From Gordonia alkanivorans NBRC 16433 (GTDB lineage: Bacteria > Actinomycetota > Actinomycetes > Mycobacteriales > Mycobacteriaceae), in contig NZ_BACI01000072.1 in assembly GCF_000225505.1 (NCBI RefSeq), positions 62,001-126,000 of the forward strand: a DNA stretch of 64,000 nucleotides. Direction: 5' to 3'. A program made the translations under genes and the position numbers. Under the pieces are notes generated by a model. That model was not told where the DNA came from, did no database searches, and was given only the letters and a program-made list of their open reading frames with translations. Position 1 is the stretch's first letter, and every line of letters begins with the position of its first letter. Shown one piece after another: positions 9,370 to 19,441 of the stretch.

Positions 9370-10035
9370 ATGACGAAGAAGCTGACGGCACTGTTGGCGG
9401 TTTTGGCTGCGACGGTGCTCGCCGGCTGGGGAGCGGGTGTCGCGGTCGCGGCCCCGGCGAAGATCTTCCTCGGGGGCGGCTCTGGAATTCTTGTCCTCAA
9501 GGGTGGAAACTCCGCTGCAGCCTGCACCCTGACGACGATCGGCCGCTCCAAGACCGGCAAGCTCATCGGCATCACCGCGGGACACTGCGGTAACCCAGGT
9601 CAGAAGGTCTATTCGGAGACCTTCCAGGACCGCGGGCAGGCCGGCACCATCACCCATTCGTTCTCCGACCTCGACATGGCGATCATCCAGATGGACGCCT
9701 CGAAGGTCGTGCCGCTGCGCACCGTCCGCGGCGTGACGATCCGCTCGGTCGATCCCCGGCCGATCGGCTTCCCCACCATCGCGTGCAAGGAAGGTCGCAC
9801 CACCGGCAACACCTGTGGCATCGCCTGGTTCTCCGAGGGTGACGTCCATCTGAGCCAGCTGTGCGTGATCGAAGGCGACTCCGGCAGTCCCGTCGTCGTC
9901 GGTGACCGCCTCGTCGGCATGGTGAACGCCTACTACTTCCTCGGCTGCTTCGGTCCGGAGACCGGCACCAACATCAAGCCGATCCTGAACCGGGTGGCCT
10001 CGGTCCCCGAGTACAAGGGATTCACGATCGCCTGA
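9370..10035 (+). CDS. Secreted trypsin-like serine protease (S1 family)
   Basis: A 221-residue exported protease. The N-terminus KKLTALLAVLAATVLAGWG is a signal peptide with likely cleavage near AVAA. The catalytic triad is readable: His in ITAGHCG, Asp in SDLDMAIIQ, Ser in EGDSGSPVV. Cysteines around each catalytic block (ACTL, GHC, IACKEG, NTCG, QLCV, GCFG) suggest disulfides. No pro-domain is visible, so it is shorter than alpha-lytic-type enzymes. Start: the ATG at 9370 has GGAGAG six bases before it; an upstream GTG at 9346 is open but lacks a ribosome site. It has no counterpart that I recall at this place in M. tuberculosis, where other genes lie between serA1 and ilvC. Confidence 0.88.
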   Translation: MTKKLTALLAVLAATVLAGWGAGVAVAAPAKIFLGGGSGILVLKGGNSAAACTLTTIGRSKTGKLIGITAGHCGNPGQKVYSETFQDRGQAGTITHSFSDLDMAIIQMDASKVVPLRTVRGVTIRSVDPRPIGFPTIACKEGRTTGNTCGIAWFSEGDVHLSQLCVIEGDSGSPVVVGDRLVGMVNAYYFLGCFGPETGTNIKPILNRVASVPEYKGFTIA

Positions 10036-10052
10036 TCGAACTTCCCCTCGCG

Positions 10053-10078
10053 ACGCCCCGGGTTCACACCCGGGGCGT
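10053..10078 (+). terminator. Terminator of the protease gene
   Basis: Perfect ten-base arms ACGCCCCGGG/CCCGGGGCGT with loop TTCACA, followed by TGTGCATTT, 18 bases after the stop codon. Confidence 0.8.
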
Positions 10079-10148
10079 TGTGCATTTCCGGGACATCTTC
10101 TGCCCCGCCGCACCTCTCGTGATCCCACCCTTTTGCGCTCCGACGACG

Positions 10149-10180
10149 GCGGGCCCGCACCTCGAAAGGTGCGGGCCCGC
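10149..10180 (-). terminator. Terminator of the ilvBNC operon
   Basis: Perfect 14-bp stem (10149-10162 with 10167-10180) and a four-base CGAA loop, just downstream of the ilvC stop at 10198. It also backs up the protease terminator from the other side. Confidence 0.7.
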
Positions 10181-10197
10181 GGTCAGAGCAGAGAGAC

Positions 10198-11306
<1,109 letters not shown>

Positions 11307-11810
11307 TCAGCGGTTGGCCGACATGCTCTTCGGTCCGCGTCCGAGCGCAACGGCGCCGGACTGGGCGATCTCACGGATGCCGTAAGGATCGAGCATCCGC
11401 AGCAAAGCCTCGAGCTTCTCCGACGTACCGGTGGCCTCGATGGTGAGCGACTCCGGCGACACGTCGATGACCTTGGCGCGGAACAGGTTCACCACTTCGA
11501 TGACCTCGGTGCGCACGGTCGAGTCCGAACGGACCTTGACCATCATCAATTCGCGGGACACGGAGTTGGCCGGGTCCTGCTCGACGATCTTGATCACGTT
11601 CACCAGCTTGTTCAGCTGCTTGGTGACCTGCTCGAGTGGGAAGTCCTCGACGGAGACCATGATGGTCATCCGCGAGATCCCTTTGAGCTCGGTCGGTCCG
11701 ACGGCCAGCGACTCGATGTTGAACCCGCGACGCGAGAACAGTCCGGAGACGCGGGCCAGGACGCCCGGCCGGTCCTCCACCAGGACGCTGAGGGTGTGGG
11801 TGGTGCTCAC
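11307..11810 (-). CDS. ilvN: Acetolactate synthase, small (regulatory) subunit
   Basis: A 167-residue regulatory subunit that gives valine feedback control to IlvB. The ACT domain begins at residue 5 ([18 protein letters not shown]), and a second ferredoxin-like C-terminal domain follows. The GTG at 11810 overlaps the ilvB stop by four bases (GTGA). Longer in-frame starts lie inside the ilvB coding region and are not conserved. Confidence 0.96.
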   Translation of the reverse strand: MSTTHTLSVLVEDRPGVLARVSGLFSRRGFNIESLAVGPTELKGISRMTIMVSVEDFPLEQVTKQLNKLVNVIKIVEQDPANSVSRELMMVKVRSDSTVRTEVIEVVNLFRAKVIDVSPESLTIEATGTSEKLEALLRMLDPYGIREIAQSGAVALGRGPKSMSANR

Positions 11811-13768
11811 TTCTGGTCCTTCTTCGCTGCCGGCGCGTCGGCCGGGGCCGCTGCATCGGGCTTGGTCATGGTCTCGTGGATGTCGACCGGGTCGGAAGCC
11901 GCCTCGTCGTCGTCGAACAGCGGCCGGATGTTGCGGGCCGCCATGATCTCGTCGTTGCCGGTGCCCGCGGCGACCATCGGCCACACCTGGGCGTCCTTGC
12001 CGACGATGAAGTCGATGACGACCGGGCGGTCGTTGATCGCCCGTGCCTGCGCGATGACGTCGTCGACGTCCTCCTCACGCTCGACGCGGAAAGCGACGCA
12101 GCCCAACGCTTCCGACAGCTTCACGAAGTCCGGGATCATCCGCGAATGTGTCGCCAGGTCGGTGTTGGAGTACCGCTCCTCGTAGAAGAGGGTCTGCCAC
12201 TGCCGGACCATGCCCAGGTTGCCGTTGTTGATCAGCGCGACCTTGATCGGGATGCCCTCGATCGCGCAGGTGGCCAGTTCCTGGTTTGTCATCTGGAAGC
12301 AGCCGTCACCGTCGATGGCCCACACCTCGGTGTCGGGTGCGGCGGCCTTGGCGCCCATGGCGGCGGGCACCGCGTAGCCCATCGTGCCCAGACCACCGGA
12401 GTTGAGCCAGGTGCGCGGCTTCTCGTAGGAGATGAACTGTGCGGCCCACATCTGGTGCTGGCCGACGCCGGCGCAGTAGACCGCGTCGGGTCCGGCGGCC
12501 TTGCCCAGCGCCTGGATGACGAACTCCGGCGACATCGAACCGTCGGTCTGACGGTCGTAGCTCAGCGGGTACGTCTTCCGGATGCCGTCGAGGTAGGTCC
12601 ACCACTCGGACAGGTCCGGTGTGGTGCCGGTGGTCGCCCGCTCGTCGCGCAGCGTCTCGGTCAGCTCGGCGATGACCGCCTTGCAGTCACCGACGATCGG
12701 GACGTCGACCGGACGGTTCTTGCCGATCTCGGCCGGGTCGATGTCGGCGTGGATGACCTTGGCGTCGGGCGCGAAGGAATCGAGCTGTCCGGTCACGCGG
12801 TCGTCGAACCGGGCGCCGAGGGTGATCAGCAGATCACTGCGCTGCAGGGCGCCGACGGCTGCCACGGTGCCGTGCATACCCGGCATGCCCAGGTGCTGGT
12901 CGTGGCTGTCGGGGAACGCGCCACGCGCCATCAGGGTCGTGACGACCGGGATGCCGGTCAGTTCGGCGAGCTCGAGCAGCTCCTCGGAGGCGTTGGCCTT
13001 GATGACGCCGCCCCCGACGTAGAGGACCGGCGCCTTGGCGGCGTTGATCAGGCGAGCCGCCTCGCGGACCTGCTTGCCGTGCGGCTTGGTGACCGGACGG
13101 TAGCCGGGCAGGTCGATCTGCGGCGGCCACGAGAACGTGGTCTGGCTCTGCAGGATGTCCTTCGGGATGTCGACGAGAACCGCACCGGGACGGCCGCTCT
13201 CGGCGATGTGGAAGGCCTCGGCGATGGTCTTCGGGATGTCGATGGCGCGGCTGACCAGGAAGTTGTGCTTCGTGATCGGCATGGTGATGCCGGAGATGTC
13301 GGCTTCCTGGAAGGCGTCGGTGCCGATCAGCGAGCGGCCGACCTGGCCGGTGATCGCCACGACCGGGACGGAGTCCATCTGCGCGTCGGCCAGCGGGGTC
13401 ACCAGGTTGGTGGCACCGGGGCCCGAGGTCGCCATCATGACGCCGGCACGACCGGCGACCTGTGCGTAGCCGGTGGCGGCGTGACCGGCACCCTGCTCGT
13501 GGCGCACGAGGACGTGGCGAACCTTGGTGGAGTCCAGCAGCGGGTCGTAGACCGGCAGGACCGCGCCGCCGGGGATGCCGAAGACGACCTCGACCCCGAG
13601 CTCCTCGAGCGATCGGACCACAGACTGCGCACCGCTGACGCGCTCCGGCGCGACGGTGTGCTGACCTACCGCACGGAGGTTGCCCGCCGCGGGAGACTGC
13701 TGACGCAGTCCGGCGTTGCGCGTCGGCTCATTCCGGCCGGCGTCGGTGCGTGCTGTTGGTGCGCTCAC
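11807..13768 (-). CDS. ilvB: Acetolactate synthase, large (catalytic) subunit
   Basis: Thiamin-diphosphate enzyme that makes acetolactate or acetohydroxybutyrate, the first common step of valine, leucine and isoleucine synthesis. The family core begins with [19 protein letters not shown]. The catalytic Glu lies in [12 protein letters not shown], the ThDP motif is [29 protein letters not shown] (shown here only by position, about residues 490-520), and the FAD-binding middle domain is present. Start: GTG at 13768 gives [11 protein letters not shown], matching the mycobacterial N-terminus MSAPT. An ATG at 13825 is open but lies inside the attenuator's U tract. From this start the protein has 653 residues. 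It is the first gene of ilvB-ilvN-ilvC. Confidence 0.96.
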   Translation of the reverse strand: MSAPTARTDAGRNEPTRNAGLRQQSPAAGNLRAVGQHTVAPERVSGAQSVVRSLEELGVEVVFGIPGGAVLPVYDPLLDSTKVRHVLVRHEQGAGHAATGYAQVAGRAGVMMATSGPGATNLVTPLADAQMDSVPVVAITGQVGRSLIGTDAFQEADISGITMPITKHNFLVSRAIDIPKTIAEAFHIAESGRPGAVLVDIPKDILQSQTTFSWPPQIDLPGYRPVTKPHGKQVREAARLINAAKAPVLYVGGGVIKANASEELLELAELTGIPVVTTLMARGAFPDSHDQHLGMPGMHGTVAAVGALQRSDLLITLGARFDDRVTGQLDSFAPDAKVIHADIDPAEIGKNRPVDVPIVGDCKAVIAELTETLRDERATTGTTPDLSEWWTYLDGIRKTYPLSYDRQTDGSMSPEFVIQALGKAAGPDAVYCAGVGQHQMWAAQFISYEKPRTWLNSGGLGTMGYAVPAAMGAKAAAPDTEVWAIDGDGCFQMTNQELATCAIEGIPIKVALINNGNLGMVRQWQTLFYEERYSNTDLATHSRMIPDFVKLSEALGCVAFRVEREEDVDDVIAQARAINDRPVVIDFIVGKDAQVWPMVAAGTGNDEIMAARNIRPLFDDDEAASDPVDIHETMTKPDAAAPADAPAAKKDQK

Positions 13769-13826
13769 TGCACGATCCTCATCTTGTCTGTATTTCGGTG
13801 GTGGGGTGATGTGACTACCTGACATG

Positions 13827-13859
13827 AAAAAACCCCCGACAGCTTCCGCTGTTCGAGGG
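13827..13859 (-). terminator. ilvB attenuator (intrinsic terminator)
   Basis: On the minus strand, CCCTCGAACAGC-GGAA-GCTGTCGGGGG folds with one bulged A, followed at once by TTTTTT (complement of 13827-13832). It lies 59 bases before the ilvB GTG and 40 bases after the leader-peptide stop, the geometry of translation-coupled attenuation. Confidence 0.85.
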
Positions 13860-13898
13860 TGGCGCGTCGATGCCGGTAGGGGTCTGCGAGGTGACCGG

Positions 13899-13943
13899 TC
13901 AGGCGACGCGCCAGCCGATTACTACGAGGATCCCGTTCGTCAT
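13899..13943 (-). CDS. ilvB leader peptide (attenuation)
   Basis: A 14-codon ORF from the ATG at 13943, [14 protein letters not shown], with the branched-chain run ILVVI. It is open further to a GTG at 13955. The codons are ATC CTC GTA GTA ATC, all for the amino acids whose synthesis the operon serves. It precedes a terminator hairpin and ilvB. The last codons (13904-13913) can pair perfectly over ten bases with 13860-13869, next to the terminator stem. Stalling for lack of Ile, Leu or Val would thus change leader folding. With the -10 at 13954-13959 the transcript would begin close to the ATG, so the leader may be leaderless. Confidence 0.85.
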   Translation of the reverse strand: MTNGILVVIGWRVA

Positions 13944-13953
13944 CACGTAGATC

Positions 13954-13983
13954 ACGGTAGGACCGTGCGTCGTTCTGAGTCAA
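13954..13983 (-). promoter_or_regulatory. Promoter of the ilvBNC operon
   Basis: Minus-strand TTGACT (13983-13978) and TACCGT (13959-13954) are spaced by 18 bases. The predicted start falls near the leader-peptide codons at 13943-13946. Confidence 0.65.
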
Positions 13984-14090
13984 ACTCCGGACCACGCCGT
14001 CCCACATCATGGGAACGCACAGGTGGTGACGGACGTCTCACCGACTACTGCCCGGTAGACCCGACGCCGCGTTCACCGTGGCCGTGTTGG

Positions 14091-14102
14091 CACAATGGAT
14101 GT
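14091..14102 (+). promoter_or_regulatory. -10-like element for the PH-domain gene
   Basis: CACAAT at 14091-14096 is followed by six bases and then GTG at 14103. This supports that start and a leaderless transcript. No clear -35. Confidence 0.45.
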
Positions 14103-14549
14103 GTGCCGACTGATTCCAGCGACCCCGCCGCCTCGACACCCGACGACTCGGCGGAGATCCCCTATCCCGTGGTCTTCCGCATCAACCGTGTCGCCTACTT
14201 CACGGTGCCGATGGTCGCGCTCGTGGTGGTCCTGCTGCTCGGCGCGTCGTACTGGTTCGCCTTCCTCTTCGTCGCCCCGGTGGCTCTGTACATGTGGATC
14301 CACCGCCTCCGCACGGTCGTCACCGAGGACGGAGTGCGCGCGGTCGGCGCCCTGTCCACGACCGAACTCCCCTGGTCCGAGATCGCCGGCCTGCAGTTCC
14401 CCAAGTGGAGCTCGGTGCGTGCGGTCCGCCCCGACGGTGAGCGGGTCAAGTTGCCCGCCATCGGTTTTCGCGATCTCCCGGTGCTGAACGTGGTCAGCAA
14501 GGGCCGCATCCCGGATCCGTTCGAGGCCGCCGCAAACCGCGACAAGTAG
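14103..14549 (+). CDS. PH-domain membrane protein (Cfp6/bPH_6 type)
   Basis: A 148-residue protein: a short acidic N-terminus, two closely spaced hydrophobic segments (about residues 23-65, VAYFTVPMVALVVVLLLGAS...), then a bacterial pleckstrin-homology-like domain (VVTEDGVRAVG...LPWSEIAGLQFPKWSSVRAV). The gene is divergent from ilvB, as is M. tuberculosis Rv3004 (cfp6, low-molecular-weight antigen 6). The function is not known; it is a membrane-anchored domain protein. Start is GTG at 14103, preceded by a -10-like CACAAT; upstream in-frame residues cross the ilv leader region and are not credible. Confidence 0.85.
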   Translation: MPTDSSDPAASTPDDSAEIPYPVVFRINRVAYFTVPMVALVVVLLLGASYWFAFLFVAPVALYMWIHRLRTVVTEDGVRAVGALSTTELPWSEIAGLQFPKWSSVRAVRPDGERVKLPAIGFRDLPVLNVVSKGRIPDPFEAAANRDK

Positions 14550-14616
14550 GCCCGACCCGTCCCCGGCGGCACAGAATCGTCGCTGCGCGAACGGCTTTGA
14601 CACCGACACCAGCCGA

Positions 14617-14628
14617 TAGGCTCGTCGG
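14617..14628 (+). promoter_or_regulatory. -10-like element for mgtE
   Basis: TAGGCT at 14617-14622, then six bases, then GTG at 14629. TTGACA lies at 14597-14602 but the spacer is only 14 bases, so only the -10 is given weight. Confidence 0.4.
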
Positions 14629-15972
14629 GTGACGTACGCGATGCTCGACGCGAACCAACTCGACGACCTGATCTCCGACGGTCAACTCGGAGCGGCCGCG
14701 ACCGCGCTGTCCGCACTGCCCGCCGGTGACATCGCCGCGCTCCTCGACCGTCTGTCCCACCAAGCGCGGGGCGTGGCCTTCCGTCTCCTCCCGAAGGATC
14801 TCGCCGTCGAGGTCTTCGACGATCTCTCCGCGGGCTCCTAGCGTCGGCTCATCGACGATCTCGGGACGGCCGAGGTGGTGGCGGCGTTCGACCACCTCGA
14901 CCCCGACGACCGTGCAGAACTCCTCGACGAACTGCCCGCCGGCGTCGCCCGCGCACTCATCCAGCAACTCACCCCCGCCGAACGCGACGTCACCGCCGTC
15001 GTGCTCGGCTACCCGCGCGGTTCGGTCGGGCGTCGGATGAGTCCCGAGTTCGTCCACGCCCGACGCGACGAGACCGCGGGTGCCGCACTCACCCGGGTCA
15101 AGGACCGCGGCCACGCCGCCGAGACGATCTACACCGTGCCGGTCCTCGACGTCGCGCGGTCCCTGTGCGGCGTCGTCAGCCTCCGCGACCTTCTCCTCGC
15201 GGAACCCGACGAACCCATCGCCGACCTGATGAGCAGGCCGATGTTCGCGCACGCCGACGACGACGCCGAGGCCACCGCCCAACGATGCGTCGACCGCGGC
15301 ATTCTCGCGATGCCGGTCGTCGATCGCGACAACCGGCTGGTCGGCGTCCTCACCATCGACGACGCGGTCGAGGTCGTCGAACAGGCCCGCGACACCGACG
15401 AGGCCCGTGCCGGCGCCCGCGAGCCGCTCCGCGAGCCGTACCTCCATGCATCGATCCTGTCGATCACCCGCGCCCGCATCGTGTGGCTGTTCGTCCTCGC
15501 GGTGTCGGCGATCCTCACCGTCAACGTCCTGGAGATCTTCGAGGGCACCCTCGAGCAGAAGGTCGCCCTCGCGCTGTTCATCCCACTGCTGACCGGCATC
15601 GGCGGCAACACCGGATCGCAGGCCGCGACGACCGTGACTCGTGCCCTTGCGACCGACGACGTCACCACTCGCGACGTCGTCCGGGTCGCCGCCAAGGAGG
15701 TCCGGGTCGGGCTGACCATGGGATCGCTGCTCGGCGTCGTCGGGTTCGCCGTCGCCGCACTGGTCTACGGCGTCGACATCGGTGGGGTGATCGGGCTGAC
15801 GATCGTGTCGATCTGCACGATGGCGGCGACCGTCGGCGGCGTGATGCCGCTCGTCGCGAAATCCATCCGGGTGGACCCCGCCGTCTTCTCCACCCCGTTC
15901 ATCTCGACGTTCTGCGACGCGACCGGCCTGATCGTCTACTTCTCCATCGCCAAGGCGGTTCTGGGAATCTGA
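14629..15972 (+). pseudogene. mgtE: Magnesium transporter MgtE, interrupted by an in-frame amber stop
   Basis: The frame holds a complete MgtE architecture: helical N domain, CBS pair (about 15060-15390), and five membrane segments with the signature PLLTGIGGNTGSQA. It is broken after codon 70 by TAG at 14839-14841. Both sides stay in the same frame and read DDLSAGS-stop-RRLIDDLG, so one substitution (probably CAG to TAG, Gln) explains it. A restart at the GTG at 14875 would give a 365-residue protein lacking most of the N domain but keeping CBS and pore. The N and CBS domains form the Mg2+ sensor that closes the channel, so such a product might be deregulated. A nonsense mutation, readthrough and sequencing error cannot be separated here. 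Confidence 0.85.
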
Positions 15973-16010
15973 GGTCACCACCGGAGCACCGGGGGCACGT
16001 CCGAATCGTT

Positions 16011-16040
16011 TTGTTTCCGCATGTCACAGCGGAGTAGCCT
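16011..16040 (+). promoter_or_regulatory. Candidate promoter for ilvD
   Basis: TTGTTT at 16011-16016 and TAGCCT at 16035-16040 are spaced by 18 bases. If used, the ilvD transcript has a leader of about 200 bases. No branched-chain-rich leader peptide or terminator hairpin like that of ilvB was found in it. Confidence 0.4.
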
Positions 16041-16249
16041 GGTCTCTCGGCGACTCGCGACGCCCACCCTCAGCGTGCGACGCCGTTCAACCCAGGTCCC
16101 GGGACCACACAGCCCGAGTGAGACAAACCCCCGGGATCGCGGTGTTGACGCCAAGAGTCCGACGCGGAGAACGACTTCGGCCCAGCAGCGCCCGAAGCCG
16201 TTCGGCGACGCCGACTCTGCCCGACCCGACGATCGATATTGAGGAACCC

Positions 16250-18094
16250 ATGCCAGCCTTGAGGTCACGCACCACCACCGTCGGCCGCGAAGCCGCCGGA
16301 GCACGCTCCCTGTGGCGCGCCACCGGTATGACCGACGACGATTTCGGCAAGCCCATCGTGGCGATCGCCAACTCGTACACGCAGTTCGTGCCGGGCCATG
16401 TGCACCTCAAGGATGTCGGCGACATCGTCGCCGACGCAGTGCGGGCCGCGGGCGGCGTCCCGCGTGAGTTCCACACCATCGCCGTCGACGACGGCATCGC
16501 GATGGGTCACGGCGGCATGCTCTACTCGCTGCCGTCCCGCGAGATCATCGCCGACTCCGTCGAATACATGGTCAACGCCCACACAGCCGACGCGCTGGTG
16601 TGCATCTCCAACTGCGACAAGATCACCCCCGGCATGCTCAATGCCGCGATGCGCCTGAACATCCCGACCGTCTTCGTGTCCGGCGGTCCGATGGAGGCCG
16701 GCAAGGCAGTCGTCGTCGACGGCGTCGCCCAGGCCCCCACCGACCTGATCACCGCGATCTCCGCCTCCGCGAACAGCGACGTGGACGAGGACGGGCTGAG
16801 CGAGGTCGAGCGGTCGGCCTGCCCGACCTGTGGCTCGTGCTCGGGCATGTTCACCGCCAACTCGATGAACTGCCTCACCGAGGCCCTTGGACTCGCCCTG
16901 CCGGGCAACGGGTCCACGCTGGCCACCCACGAGGCGCGTCGTGCGCTGTTCGAGCGCGCCGGCAAGGTCGTCATCGACGCCGCGAACCGCTGGTACCGCG
17001 AGGACGACGCATCGGTGCTGCCGCGCAGCATCGCGACCCCGACCGCCTTCCGGAACGCGATGGCGCTCGACGTCGCGATGGGCGGCTCGACCAACACCGT
17101 GCTGCACATCCTCGCCGCGGCGCAGGAGGGCGAGGTCGCCGACTTCGATCTGTCGACCATCGACGAGATCAGCCGCAACGTTCCCTGCCTGTCGAAGGTC
17201 TCCCCCAACTCCGACTACCACATGGAGGACGTCCACCGCGCCGGCGGAATCCCCGCGATCCTCGGGGAGCTCCGCCGTGCCGGACTGCTCGACGACACCA
17301 CCTCGACCGTGTACAGCCCGACCCTGGCCCAGGCCCTCGACGACTGGGACATCCGCGGCGGCAAGGCGACCGACGAGGCCGTCGAACTGTTCCACGCCGC
17401 GCCGGGTGGCGTGCGCACCACGACCCCGTTCTCCACGGCCAACCGCTGGAGTTCGCTCGACACCGACGCCGCCGGCGGCTGTATCCGCGACCTCGAGCAC
17501 GCGTACACCGTCGAAGGTGGGCTGTGCGTCCTGCGCGGCAACCTCGCTCCCGACGGCGCCGTGCTCAAGACCGCGGGCATCGACGAGGACCTGTGGCACT
17601 TCGAGGGTCCGGCCCGCGTGGTCGAGAGCCAGGAAGAGGCCGTTCAGGTCATCCTGTCGAAGACCATCCAGGCCGGCGAGGTGCTCGTCGTCCGCTACGA
17701 GGGCCCCGCGGGCGGGCCGGGCATGCAGGAGATGTTGCACCCGACCGCCTTCATGAAGGGCACCGGCATGGGCAAGAAGTGCGCCCTCATCACCGACGGC
17801 CGGTTCTCCGGCGGATCGTCGGGTCTGTCGGTCGGCCACATGTCGCCGGAGGCGGCGTCGGGTGGTGCGATCGGACTCGTCGAGGACGGCGATCAGATCC
17901 TCATCGACGTCAAGACCCGTCGCCTCGAGGTGCTCGTCGACGACGAGGTGCTCGCCGAGCGCCGCGCGAAGATGGAGGCCTCCGAGCGTCCGTGGCAGCC
18001 GAAGGACCGCGAGCGCACCGTCACCACCGCGCTCCGCGCCTACGCGAAGCTCGCGACCTCGGCCGACAAGGGCGCGGTCCGTCAGGTCGACTGA
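16250..18094 (+). CDS. ilvD: Dihydroxy-acid dehydratase
   Basis: Fe-S dehydratase that forms the 2-keto acids, the third common step of Ile/Val synthesis. It has 614 residues and belongs to the long form seen in E. coli and Corynebacterium glutamicum, not the shorter form of M. tuberculosis. Visible Fe-S ligands are in [10 protein letters not shown] and [11 protein letters not shown]. Other blocks are [25 protein letters not shown] and [13 protein letters not shown]. The C-terminus [13 protein letters not shown] matches the corynebacterial protein from memory. Start is the ATG at 16250 with GAGGAA just before it; [19 protein letters not shown] aligns with the family N-terminus, so an open upstream extension to 16118 is rejected. 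Confidence 0.96.
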   Translation: MPALRSRTTTVGREAAGARSLWRATGMTDDDFGKPIVAIANSYTQFVPGHVHLKDVGDIVADAVRAAGGVPREFHTIAVDDGIAMGHGGMLYSLPSREIIADSVEYMVNAHTADALVCISNCDKITPGMLNAAMRLNIPTVFVSGGPMEAGKAVVVDGVAQAPTDLITAISASANSDVDEDGLSEVERSACPTCGSCSGMFTANSMNCLTEALGLALPGNGSTLATHEARRALFERAGKVVIDAANRWYREDDASVLPRSIATPTAFRNAMALDVAMGGSTNTVLHILAAAQEGEVADFDLSTIDEISRNVPCLSKVSPNSDYHMEDVHRAGGIPAILGELRRAGLLDDTTSTVYSPTLAQALDDWDIRGGKATDEAVELFHAAPGGVRTTTPFSTANRWSSLDTDAAGGCIRDLEHAYTVEGGLCVLRGNLAPDGAVLKTAGIDEDLWHFEGPARVVESQEEAVQVILSKTIQAGEVLVVRYEGPAGGPGMQEMLHPTAFMKGTGMGKKCALITDGRFSGGSSGLSVGHMSPEAASGGAIGLVEDGDQILIDVKTRRLEVLVDDEVLAERRAKMEASERPWQPKDRERTVTTALRAYAKLATSADKGAVRQVD

Positions 18095-18108
18095 CCACTG
18101 AACCACAG

Positions 18109-18149
18109 AGTGCGGGGTGCGTACCGGATGTCGGTACGCACCCCGCACT
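18109..18149. terminator. Bidirectional terminator between ilvD and doxX gene
   Basis: Perfect 17-bp stem (18109-18125 with 18133-18149), loop of seven, followed by GTTGT on the + strand. It lies between two convergent genes. Confidence 0.8.
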
Positions 18150-18167
18150 GTTGTCTGTGCGCGGAGC

Positions 18168-19373
18168 TCAGTTCAGCGGGTTGGTCCCGTTCGCCAGGAT
18201 CCACACGGCGACGGCTGCACCGATGCCGACGATCAGCCACACGAACGACCCGACGAAGGGTCGGCGTGCCCAGCCGCGCGGGTAGTCCAGTGAGTACAGG
18301 CCCGGCCCGGTGAGGATGACCGCGGCCGCGGTGGCCGCAAGGAACAGCTCGTACTCCGCTCCCTGTGCGGCGGCGAAGAACTCGAAGCCGCCGGCCGCGG
18401 AAACCCGGTACGCCGCGGCGACGAGCATCGTGCCGAGGATGGCCGAGGCGCCGATCGGGGTGAGGAGGCCGAGGATGACCATGAGCCCGCCGACCGTCTC
18501 CGCGAGTGCGCCGACGATGGCGAGGATCTGCGCATAGTCGGCGTTGAATCCGCCGTCGACGAGCATCTGCTCGAAACCGCTGAGGCGCGGCCCGTTCCAC
18601 AGTCCGAACAGCTTCTGCAGTCCGTGCGCGCCGACGAAACCGCCGAGCGCGATGCGCAGCAGCAACAGGCCGAGGTCGAGGGTGCCGCGTCGGGACTTCG
18701 CGAGCGCGTCTTCGAGGTCGTCGTCGGCGACCGATTTGGTTTCGTACTCGTCCTCGGGAGTCCGGTTCCGGCGACGACCGAACAGGCTCCTGCGCTCCGG
18801 CTCGTCGTCGAGCAGGGCGGTGTCCGCGGCGCTCGAATCGGCCGGGTTCGCGCTGTAGCGGCCGGCGGTGTCGTCTTCGTCGAGGAAGTCGTAGCGAGCG
18901 GCGCCGACCGGCGGCAACGCGGGTTCGGGCCGGGTCGCGGTGTCGTCGGCGGGGATGTCGCCGGCGTCGGAACCGGCTGCCGCGCGACGCTCGAATGCGA
19001 CGGTCGGTTCGACATCGGGCTCCGACGCGTGCGGGGCTTCCGGCGTGCGGGGAGGTTCCGGGGCCTTCGAGGATTCCGGGACGCGCGGGGGTACGGGGAC
19101 GGGTGTGGCCGGCGGCTTGTCCGCACTCCCCTTGGTCTGTCGGGTCTCCACGTCGCCGGGGTCGATGTCGTCCAGGTCGTCGACCCGCGCATACGGTGCC
19201 GGCCGCCGCGCGTGCCGGTTGTAGAAGTCATCGCGATCGACCTCGGGCCGCGGTGCGGGGGTCGGCGGATGATCCTGGACCGGGATCTGGCCGGTCGGCT
19301 CGTCGTAGGGGCTCATCGCGGGCGGGCTCGACGTATCGGGCTCCCTGGCGCTCGGCGTGTCGCGTTCGCTCAC
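18168..19373 (-). CDS. DoxX-family membrane protein with long disordered N-terminus
   Basis: A 401-residue protein. Residues 1 to about 225 are low-complexity, Pro-, Asp- and Arg-rich (VPVPPRVPESSKAPEPPRTP), predicted cytoplasmic and disordered. The C-terminal part is a four-helix DoxX domain (DLGLLLLRIALGGFVGAHGLQ and following) plus a terminal helix. Its position next to the PH gene and the LppZ-like gene matches M. tuberculosis Rv3005c, which has been described as the DoxX member of a SodA-SseA redox-stress complex. That role is transferred by family and context only. GTG start at 19373. The gene is divergent from the lipoprotein gene. Confidence 0.88.
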   Translation of the reverse strand: MSERDTPSAREPDTSSPPAMSPYDEPTGQIPVQDHPPTPAPRPEVDRDDFYNRHARRPAPYARVDDLDDIDPGDVETRQTKGSADKPPATPVPVPPRVPESSKAPEPPRTPEAPHASEPDVEPTVAFERRAAAGSDAGDIPADDTATRPEPALPPVGAARYDFLDEDDTAGRYSANPADSSAADTALLDDEPERRSLFGRRRNRTPEDEYETKSVADDDLEDALAKSRRGTLDLGLLLLRIALGGFVGAHGLQKLFGLWNGPRLSGFEQMLVDGGFNADYAQILAIVGALAETVGGLMVILGLLTPIGASAILGTMLVAAAYRVSAAGGFEFFAAAQGAEYELFLAATAAAVILTGPGLYSLDYPRGWARRPFVGSFVWLIVGIGAAVAVWILANGTNPLN

Positions 19374-19441
19374 AAGCCCGACTCTAGAGGCTCGCGGGGT
19401 GCGGTCCCCGCACCCCGGCGGGGTGTCGGCACACCATTACT

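Noticed and set aside
13769-13825. Longer ilvB starting at ATG 13825
   Set aside because: That ATG lies in the U tract of the attenuator, and the GTG at 13768 gives the conserved N-terminus.
14875-15972. Calling the second half of mgtE a normal gene
   Set aside because: It lacks most of the N domain and its frame continues without a shift from the part before the amber codon.
16118-16249. A longer ilvD start
   Set aside because: The extension has no conservation, while ATG 16250 has a good ribosome site and a family N-terminus.
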